From an uncultured Clostridia bacterium (GTDB taxonomy: Bacteria; Bacillota; Clostridia; TANB77; CAG-508): a stretch of DNA of 32,185 bases. Below are positions 25,231-32,185 of this stretch, in pieces (position 1 is the first letter of the stretch; each line of letters begins with the position of its first letter). The DNA is taken from assembly GCA_948891265.1 (NCBI GenBank), contig CAQUBD010000019.1, positions 1-32,185 of the forward strand. Reading direction: 5' to 3'. A program made the translations under genes and the position numbers. Below the pieces are notes generated by a model. It worked only from the letters and a program-made list of their open reading frames with translations. It did no database searches and had not been told where the DNA came from.

Positions 25231-25585
25231 TTATTTCCATTCTCTTTTACAATTTTTTTCTTCTTTATTCTTAAATGCTTCTAATAAATTTATATTTGTA
25301 ACTCTGCACATACTTAGTAAATAAATAAAAATGTCTGCTATCTCTCCTTCTAAATCTAATTCTCTATTTTCTTTTTTGTTTATATCTATTTTATATTTTC
25401 TTAGTTTTCTTACTTCCTTTGCTAGTTCTCCCATTTCTTCTGTTAAAAATAGCATTACTTCTTCTGGTGTTTGTCCGACTAAATCCTCTTATTTCAATCA
25501 TATCATTTATATATTTTTGAAATTCTTTTAATGATGTTTTTTCATTAAAATTTGCTAATTGTTCTTTTAAATAATCATTATTCAT
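25231..25585 (-). CDS. MazG-like nucleotide pyrophosphohydrolase, requires a +1 frameshift
   Basis: Joined across a +1 shift, this is a 117-residue MazG-like NTP pyrophosphohydrolase. The first frame gives MNNDYLKEQ through MIEIRGFS (36 residues). Skipping the C of an in-frame CGG (25477-25475) then gives GQTPEEVMLFLTEEMGELAKE, the GEIADIFIYLL metal-binding segment (E..D) and a KKREWK end. Both halves match one family without loss or overlap, so the shift point is precise. Without the shift the protein would lose its EExxE site and run on into unrelated residues. The ATG at 25585 has AGAAGG upstream. Whether the shift is programmed, mutational or an assembly error is discussed in findings. 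Confidence 0.8.
25474..25477 (-). other. +1 frameshift site (CGGA) in the MazG-like gene
   Basis: On the minus strand the codons read TTT AGT CGG ACA; the family frame needs AGT-(C)-GGA-CAA-ACA-CCA-GAA. The CGG is the only one in this gene. The window's other +1 site has the same CGGA followed by two bases and AACACCAGAA. Confidence 0.75.
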
Positions 25586-25608
25586 ATTATACCTTCTTTC
25601 ATAATAAG

Positions 25609-25650
25609 TAGCGAAGAAAAGTATTTTTTCATATTCACTTTTCTTCGCTA
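25609..25650 (-). terminator. Hairpin between the broken lipoprotein gene and the MazG-like gene
   Basis: TAGCGAAGAAAAGT and its exact complement (14 bp) enclose a 14-base loop. A T tract is poor on the minus strand, so it may attenuate or stabilise the transcript rather than end it. Confidence 0.55.
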
Positions 25651-25670
25651 TCATATTTTAGTTGTTTATA

Positions 25671-26240
25671 TCACAATTTTTTCACTATAGTAAGTGCACC
25701 TACAATAATTCCTACATAAACCAAGAATAAATATTTTGATGATTCATCCTTATAATAATTCACTTCTGAAATTTCAATTTCATCCTCTAAAATATCAAAA
25801 GTAACTATTATTTTTATCTCTTCTTCTTGCTTTGATACTTCCAATTTCTTTTTGTCTCCAAGATATTTAATGCTATACTCTTTAGGAATATGATATCCAG
25901 CTGTATTAAGGAAATCCTGTCCTACTTCTTTAATCTCATTTATAGAAGTTTTAGATATACTGACATCTTCTGAATCTTCAATAAATCTCATTTCAGGCTT
26001 ATCCCCTATAATATCAAATACTATTGAATATTTCCCAACATTAACGCAAAGCTGCTTTTAACTTTCATTTACATACCGAACCTCATACCCTTTAGGTGCT
26101 TCATATCCCTTAGTTGTTAAAAAATCTTCAGCTACTTTTTGTGAGCCTTTAAACTCGTTTGTGATATCATGGCTACAACCTGTCATAAACATTGCCATAA
26201 TTACAAGAACAGATAAAATCAAAAATTTTTTTGTTTTCAT
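25671..26240 (-). pseudogene. Lipoprotein gene interrupted by an in-frame TAA
   Basis: From ATG 26240 (AAGGAG upstream) the frame encodes a lipoprotein signal with lipobox MTGC. A domain ending KGYEVRYVNES follows, then a TAA (26058-26060). The same frame resumes at once as KQLCVNVGKYSIVFDIIG and runs to 25671, ending in a C-terminal hydrophobic helix. The two parts hold related repeats: AEDFLTTKGYEAPKGYEVRY and GQDFLNTAGYHIPKEYSIKY. Read through, it would be about 189 residues with two similar domains, so the TAA looks like a nonsense mutation. The first part uses one CGG (in VRY), in frame. The family is not recognised. Confidence 0.7.
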
Positions 26241-26389
26241 ACGCATTCTCCTTTTCATTTTTACAAAACTATTTAGTTATTATATTACTGTGCATTATTA
26301 TATCATATTCCAACATATTTTTCAATACTTTACATAATCTTTTGTTTGATGCTATATTATTTATAGCTTAAAGCTTTGTCCTTAATTTG

Positions 26390-26420
26390 TAAAATAAGAA
26401 ATTGAAAATTTCTTATTTTA
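26390..26420. repeat. Perfect 13-bp AT hairpin downstream of polC
   Basis: TAAAATAAGAAAT, a five-base loop and ATTTCTTATTTTA lie about 130 bases after the polC stop. It may be part of its transcript end, but no clear T tract follows. Confidence 0.5.
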
Positions 26421-26436
26421 TGATGAGCGAAGCGAA

Positions 26437-26470
26437 AGGACAAAAATGTCCCATTAGGAAACGTCCCCTT
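26437..26470. repeat. GTCCC repeat fragment downstream of polC
   Basis: It carries the modules GGACAAAAATGTCCC and GGAAACGTCCCC of the GTCCC family and adjoins the left copy of the polC-flanking inverted repeat. Confidence 0.65.
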
Positions 26471-26480
26471 CCTAGTGTTT

Positions 26481-26546
26481 ACAGAATTTATTTCATAAAT
26501 TCTGCATAAGTCATCTGTAACAAGCAAAGCTTTAACAGCTGACTTA
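26481..26546. repeat. Inverted repeat flanking polC, left copy
   Basis: It begins directly after the polC stop (26548-26550). Its reverse complement matches 31422-31485 with about four mismatches in 64 bases. Internally it can form two hairpins: AGTCA-CTGT with ACAG-TGACT, and AGAATTTA with TAAATTCT. Confidence 0.8.
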
Positions 26547-26547
26547 A

Positions 26548-29500
26548 TCACCCAAACAAACTTAGCTGATTACTTTGGCTCATGCCTTCTAAGCACCCAA
26601 ACTCTTTAAGTAACTCAGCACCAGAATTACCAATCTTTGCTCTAATCTTTAAATCATCTATTGACATGAATTTTCCATCTTTTCTAGCGTTCTCTATACC
26701 TTGAGCAGCAACAGTACCAAAACCAGGAATACTATTTAAAGGTGGTCTTAGTTTGTCATCTTGTATTTTGAATTTTGTGCTATCAGATTCATATAAGTCT
26801 ACTGGTAAAAATTCAAATCCTCTTTCATACATTTCTAGCACTATTTCTAAGTCGTCATACATGTCTAGCTCTGCTTTTGTTGCTTCCTTCTTTTGATTTT
26901 TAATTTCTATTTCTTTCATTTTGTTTTTTACTTTTTCTTTTCCGAATATCATATACCCAGCGTCAAATGCTTTTGCTCTTATTGTGTAATATGCCGCATA
27001 GTATGCTAGTGGTATGTGTACTTTGAACCATGCTATTCTGAATGCGTTTGTTACATATGCTGCTGCATGAGCTTTTGGGAACATGTATTTTATTTTTTCG
27101 CATGATTTTATATACCAGTCTGGTACATCGTGTTCTTTCATTAATGGTATGTATTCGTCTTTCCATTTTGGTTCTTTTCCTTTTGCTACTTTTCCTTTAC
27201 GTACTGATTCCATTATTTTGAATGCTTTGTCTGGTGGTAATCCTTTTTTCATTAAGTATATCATTATGTCGTCACGACAACATATTGCTTCTTGCAAAGT
27301 TACTATTCCTTGTTCTATTAAGCTTTGTGCATTTCCAAGCCACACATCTGTACCATGTGATAGTCCTGATAAACGTATTAGCTCATCAAATGTTGTTGGT
27401 TTTGTGTCTAAAAGCATCCCTCTTGCGAATTTTGTTCCATATTCTGGTATTCCATATGTTCCTACTTGTGAGTGTATTTGTTCTGGTGTTACTCCGAAGA
27501 GCTTCTGTTGAGTTGAATATTGACATTGTTTCTTTGTCATCTAGTGGTATTTCTGTTGGAGCTATTCCTGTTAAGTCTTGTAACATACGTATTACCGTCG
27601 GATCGTCGTGTCCTAGTATATCTAATTTTAATAGGTTTGCATCTATTGAGTGGTAGTCAAAGTGTGTTGTTATTATGTCTGAATTTGGATCGTCTGCGGG
27701 GTGTTGTACTGGTGTGAATTCAAATATTTCTCTTCCTTTTGGTACAACTATAATTCCACCTGGGTGCTGTCCTGTTGTTCTTTTTATTCCTGTACATCCT
27801 TGTGATAGTCTTTGTACTTCTGCTTTGTTTACTGGTATGCCTCTTTCTTCATAATAATTTTTAACATATCCAAATGCTGTTTTTTCTGCTACTGTACCTA
27901 CTGTTCCTGCTTTGAATGTTGTTCCTTTTCCAAATATTACTTCTGTGTATTTATGTGCTTTTGCTTGATATTCTCCTGAGAAGTTTAAGTCTATATCTGG
28001 TTCTTTGTCTCCATTAAATCCTAAGAATGTTTCAAATGGTATGTCCATTCCGTCTTTTGTTAGTTTATGTCCACATTTTGGACAGTCTTTGTCTGGCAAG
28101 TCAAATCCGTTTTGTACTCCATAATCTGTAAAGTCTGAGTATTTACAGTTTGGACATCTATAATGTGATGGTAGTGAGTTTACTTCTGTTATTCCTGTCA
28201 TAAATGCTGCTAATGATGATCCTACTGATCCTCTTGATCCTACTATGTATCCGTCTTCATTTGATTTCCATACTAGTTTTTGTGCTATTATGTACATAAC
28301 TGAGTATCCATTGCTTATTATTGAGTCTAGTTCTTTGGCTAGTCTTGTTTCTACTATTTCTGGTAATGGATCTCCATACATTTCATGTGCTTTTTCATAT
28401 GCTATATTTTTTATGTCTTCTTCACATCCTGGGATATGTGGTGGACATTTTTCTGGTGATATTGGGCTTATTTGTTCACACATATCTGATATCATATTTG
28501 TGTTTGTTACTACTACTTCATATGCTTTTTCTTCTCCTAAGTATTTGAATTCTTCTAGCATTTCTTCTGTTGTTCTTAAATATAGTGGTGCTTGATTGTC
28601 TGCATCATCATATTTTTGACCCGCTTCTAGTATTCTTCTATATATTTCATCTTGTGGATCCATGAAGTGAACATCACATGTTGCAACTACTGGTTTGTTT
28701 AGTTTTTCTCCTAATGCTACAATTTTTCTGTTTATATCTCTTAAGTCTTCTTCATCTCTTACCATTCCATTTCTAATCATAAATTGATTATTTCCAATTG
28801 GTTGAATTTCTAAGTAGTCATAGTCATTTGCTATTTCTTCTATTTCTTCATCTGGTTTTCCTTGTTCAATTGCTTGATATAATTCTCCTGCTTCACATGC
28901 ACTTCCTAGTATTAGTCCTTCTGAATATTTTTTGAACATGCTTTTTAGAATTCTTGGTTTTCTATAAAAATAGTCTAAGTGTGAATATGATACTAATTTA
29001 TATAGATTTTTTAGTCCTACATAGTTTTTTGCTAATATTATCGCATGATATGTTTTTAGTTTTTTGTATTCTTCTTTTTTGGTTTCAGCGTCTGCTGCAA
29101 CTTCATCTATGTCTTCTATTTTTTTTGCACCTTTTTCTTTTAACATATCTATCATGACATTAAATACTTTTACTGTTGTATCAACATCATCTAAGGCTCT
29201 GTGTGCTACTTCTACTTTTATTCCTAAATTCTCTGCTATTTTTCCTAATTTGTATTTTTTGTAATTTGGGAACAAATCTTTTGCTAAACTTAGTGTATCT
29301 AAATATGTATAATTAAAGTCATATCCTAATCTTTTGGCATTTTGTTTTAAAAAGCCAACATCAAAATTTGCATTATGTGCTACAATTACTGTTTCTTTGT
29401 CATCTCCTAAAAATTCTAACATTTTAGGGAATATTGTTTCTATTGTTTCTGCGTCTTTTACCATGTCATCTGTTATGTTTGTAACTTCTGTAACTCTTTC

Positions 29501-31384
29501 TGGTATATGTCTTTCTGGATTTACAAAGCAACTAAATTCATCTATTACTTCTTTGTTTTTTACTTTCATTATTCCTATTTCAGTAATTCTATCATTTGTT
29601 GCTGAAAATCCTGTCGTTTCTAAATCCAGTACGCAATATGTTGTATCTATATCTTGTCCTTTTCCATTATAAATTGATTTTGTATTATCTGGTGCTAGAT
29701 ATGCTTCAACTCCATATATTACTTTGATATCTGGATTGTCATCTCCTACTAAATGATATGCTTCTGGGAAACTTTGTACAACTCCATGGTCTGTTATTGC
29801 AATTGATTTCATTCCCCATTTCATTGCTCTTTTTATTAAATCTGTTGCTGATGTTACTGCATCCATTTGGCTCATTTTTGTATGCATATGTAGCTCAACT
29901 CTTTTTACTTGTGCGTTGTCTTGTCTTGTTGTTTTCTTAACACCTTCTCCTTCAATTATTGTATTTGCCATGACTGTAAGCTCACCTGAGAAATTATCCA
30001 TTTGTGCATTTCCTTCAAGCTTAATTCCTTTAACACTTCCAAGTCTTTTTATAATTCTTTTTGCTTTATCTTTTTCTAAAAATGCTTTACATGAAATAGT
30101 ACTTGTACCATCATATACATCAAAACTTAGTAATGTTTTACCAGATTTCAATGTTCTATCTTCCATGAATATAATTTCGCCATCTAATGAAACTGCTCCA
30201 TCTTCCGGCCCTAAATCTGAGATTTTTGTTAGTGGTGCTGTTATATTCATTGTTTTTCCTAAAATTAGTGGTGTGTCTTCTTGTTCTTCTTCTGTTGGAA
30301 GCTCTGGTATATTATTTTTTATTTCAATAATTGTATTTGCTATTATTGTTACATCTCCTGCATATGTATCTAGTCCTGCTTTTCCAGTGGCTTTTATACC
30401 TGGTACATTTTTTATTGTTTCTGTTATATCATTTCCTTCTTTTATATCTTTTGCAAATGATTTACATGTAATTGTTCCTGTTCCATCATATAAATCAATT
30501 ATAATCATGCCTTTTCCAGACTTTGTTTCTCTACATTCACAGTTTATAACTCTTCCTTCTATTGTTACCCTTCCATCATTTGCTGTTATATCTTTAATTT
30601 TAATTAGCTTTTCTTTAGCTCTTGAAGGTTTTCCCATTATATAATTTTGTTCTTCTGGAATTTCATCATATATATCTGGCATTCCCATTTCTTCTGGTGG
30701 TAAATCTTGTACATATCCATCTGGTATGTCTTGTGGGGGCATATAATCTGGGTCATTGTATTCTGGAACTTGTTGTCCTACTGAATTTGTTAGATTATCT
30801 TGATATTGCTCTTGTTCATTTTGTCCTTGAATATATGATGTTGTCATTTTTAATTCATTTTCTTCAATCTCTTTTATTTTTTTCTCATATTCAATTTTGT
30901 CTTCTTCTTTAACAATTTCTTCTAATTGGATTTTGTATTCTTTTCCATATAGTTTTTTAATTACATTTTCTAATTCTTTATCAGTCTTTTTAGCTTTTAA
31001 GAACTCTGCTCCTTTTATATGCATTTTTACATCTATTGTATTTGTTTCTTCTTTTATTTCTATGTCACTTTTCATTAAAAGCATTGGTTTCATTAATGGA
31101 TATTTGTGTGCCATGTAACATATGATGTTTCTCCATTCTTCTTTTATTGATTTTAGCTGTGTGTCTTTTTGGTATTGTATTGTCATGTCTATATTTGAAA
31201 ATTTGAATCTTTCTATTAGGAATTTTTCAAAATACCATATTTCTTTTACTTCTATATACTCGTCTATTTTTAGGATTATTCCTAGTGTGTTTGTCTTTTT
31301 TATTACGTTTAGCGCTCCTATATAGGCTTCTTTTATGTTTGATTTTGTTTCGTAATCACTGAATATTTCTTTTAGTTTTTTCAT
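26548..31384 (-). CDS. polC: DNA polymerase III alpha subunit, PolC type, requires a +1 frameshift
   Basis: Joined across a +1 shift, this is a 1611-residue replicative polymerase. Domains in order are: an N-terminal domain; an acidic Pro/Tyr/Glu linker (about 185-250); two OB folds (about 258-352 and 385-490); a PHP domain (RVELHMHTK from about 493); a DnaQ-like exonuclease inserted in it (VLDLETTG from about 581, HNANFDVGFL, HRALDDVD); and a polymerase core with a CPNC/CPKC zinc finger (about 1076-1110), PDIDLNF (about 1131) and LDILGHDDPT. At residue 1296 the frame shifts at CGG (27496-27494); afterwards GVTPEQIHSQVGTYGIPEYG and SGLSHGTDVWLGNAQ match PolC to the end. The start at 31384 is chosen because GGAGG lies between it and an earlier ATG (31405). 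Both duplicated OB folds and length exceed the usual ~1440 residues. Confidence 0.93.
27493..27496 (-). other. +1 frameshift site (CGGA) in polC
   Basis: On the minus strand the codons read GAA GCT CTT CGG AGT; PolC requires GAA-GCT-CTT-(C)-GGA-GTA-ACA-CCA-GAA (E-A-L-G-V-T-P-E). The upstream frame would end about 38 residues later without the fingers and C-terminal regions. It is the only in-frame CGG seen in polC. Confidence 0.8.
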
Positions 31385-31395
31385 TTCTTGGCCTC

Positions 31396-31515
31396 CATGT
31401 CCCATTGGGGACGTTTCCTTTTAAGTCAGCTGTTAAAGCTTCGCTTGCTACAGATGACTTATGCAGAATTTGTGAAACAAATTCTACTTACATTTAAATT
31501 GGGGACACATCTTGA
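31396..31515. repeat. GTCCC repeat upstream of polC, interrupted by the flanking inverted repeat
   Basis: The outer parts (TGTCCCATTGGGGACGTTTC at 31399-31418 and TTGGGGACACATCTTGAA at about 31499-31516) match the two ends of the uninterrupted copy at 21428-21489. Between them lies the right copy of the polC-flanking repeat (31422-31485). The element ends next to the polC ribosome binding site. Confidence 0.75.
31422..31485. repeat. Inverted repeat flanking polC, right copy
   Basis: It is the partner of 26481-26546 in opposite orientation, with about 60 of 64 bases identical. It lies within the polC leader and can form the same two hairpins in the transcript. Confidence 0.8.
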
Positions 31516-31581
31516 ATATTATTTGGCATCCCTTTAATTTTTAGCTTATCTTATCATATTTTGTCGTAATATTAAAGCGAA

Positions 31582-31618
31582 CAAATAAAAAAACGCAAGA
31601 AAATTTGCGTTTTTTATT
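31582..31618 (-). terminator. Terminator between the unknown small gene and polC
   Basis: ACGCAA, an ATTTTC loop and TTGCGT followed by a T run form a standard terminator for the gene at 31686. A-rich and T-rich sides suggest it works both ways. Confidence 0.8.
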
Positions 31619-31685
31619 TTACACTGATTATATTTTATCTTTATATTATTAAATAAGAATTTCATAATGTTTCTTATAATTAACT

Positions 31686-32042
31686 TCATAATGATAATTC
31701 ATTTTCTCCATTATCGCTTATTTCAGTTGTATTTTCTTTTACATGTATAGAATTTTCCATTGTTATTCCTTCTTTAGCCTGAATGTTTCTCTTTCTATTT
31801 TTCTTTTCTGTTTCTATTACAGGTTTCATTCCTTTTTCTAAATTTTCTATATATGTAATATCTGAATTTTTCATTACTTCTTTAACTTTACTATCTACTT
31901 TTTCTACATATTCATCTCCTTTTGATGTTCCAAAAAAGTCTTTAAAGAATGTAACGAATGATATTTTAAATTCATAATTTTTTTCTAATAAATTTGTTTC
32001 ATTATTCATATTATTCTCAAAACTTATCGTTTTAAGTTTCAC
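31686..32042 (-). CDS. Unknown small hydrophilic protein
   Basis: I do not recognise a family. The 118-residue product (GTG start at 32042, overlapping an AGAGGTG that may serve as its ribosome binding site) is highly charged. It has one moderately hydrophobic stretch (FKISFVTFFKDFFG, about 26-39) and a Lys/Glu-rich C-terminal half. Met12 is an alternative start but has no ribosome binding site close by. It stands alone, followed by a clear terminator, which supports it being transcribed. Confidence 0.5.
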   Translation of the reverse strand: MKLKTISFENNMNNETNLLEKNYEFKISFVTFFKDFFGTSKGDEYVEKVDSKVKEVMKNSDITYIENLEKGMKPVIETEKKNRKRNIQAKEGITMENSIHVKENTTEISDNGENELSL

Positions 32043-32185
32043 CTCTTTTTCTTTTTATATATACAAACTATATATAGTATAGCACACTATTTATTAAAAA
32101 TCAATAGTTTTTTACATTTTTTATGTATACTGTGTGACTAGTAAGTGAAAATGTCCCAAATTTTTAATTCGTTTGTAAATAAAAA

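Noticed and set aside
26357..26551. Minus-strand open frame just downstream of polC
   Set aside because: It lies within the inverted repeat and GTCCC repeat and has no recognisable protein features.
25474..27496. CGG reassigned to another amino acid
   Set aside because: A changed meaning for CGG would not restore the frame in polC or the MazG-like gene; a one-base skip is needed. In-frame CGG elsewhere fits Arg (signal peptide, VRY repeat).
26548..27540. A separate C-terminal polymerase gene starting at the ATG at 27540
   Set aside because: That ATG has no ribosome binding site and its first residues do not match PolC; the match begins exactly at the CGG shift point, so one joined gene is favoured.
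29916..30644. Long plus-strand open frame opposite polC
   Set aside because: It is antisense to well-conserved polC OB-fold codons and lacks a ribosome binding site.

Overview
The window is a low-GC, AGA-rich (for Arg), Gram-positive-style chromosome segment, most likely from an endospore-forming member of the Bacillota (Clostridia-like, possibly an uncultivated gut lineage). The evidence is PolC-type DNA polymerase III, DivIVA, SepF, MutL with an endonuclease motif, strong AGGAGG ribosome binding sites and a spore photoproduct lyase. Almost every gene is on the minus strand. The one confident plus-strand gene is a small lipoprotein at 23605-24021. I saw no rRNA, tRNA, CRISPR array or insertion sequence.

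Layout. 61-5051: nucleotide and thymidylate genes (dCMP deaminase, an HD-CYTH fusion phosphohydrolase of foreign appearance, spore photoproduct lyase, dihydrofolate reductase, ThyX). 5118-8493: division and envelope genes (DivIVA, SepF, an HlyD-like membrane protein), then MiaA. 8541-11275: a small membrane protein and MutL. 11413-15151: two prepilin-like proteins separated by an Rpn-type nuclease; each prepilin is preceded by a near-identical terminator-promoter-leader module. 15565-20427: SecF, SecD, an HD phosphohydrolase and a large membrane-anchored protein. 20549-23301: RlmB-type rRNA methyltransferase and LepA/EF4. 23605-26240: small genes (lipoprotein, rhodanese, DUF1294, MazG-like, a broken lipoprotein) and a DnaA-box cluster. 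26548-31384: PolC. 31686-32042: an unknown small protein.

The main observation concerns reading frame. Two conserved genes, polC and a mazG-like gene, are each split by a +1 shift. In both, the shift falls exactly at an in-frame CGG codon followed by A, and removing the C restores the family sequence (G-x-T-P-E). The two sites share CGGA-NN-AACACCAGAA (14 of 16 bases). By eye, the other native-looking genes (roughly 8,000 codons) contain no in-frame CGG. The remaining CGG codons lie in the foreign-looking HD-CYTH gene (three), the plus-strand lipoprotein (one) and the broken lipoprotein gene (one). This suggests CGG is a hungry or unassigned codon at which ribosomes shift +1, or that CGGA is decoded as a quadruplet. 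Two independent mutations or assembly errors are the competing explanation.

Other notable features are an HD-CYTH fusion, a PolC with two tandem OB folds, a prepilin fused to a phage baseplate-type domain, long structured prepilin leaders, and several families of intergenic hairpin repeats. Some of these repeats abut the Shine-Dalgarno sequences of miaA, polC and lepA, and one pair flanks polC as inverted repeats.
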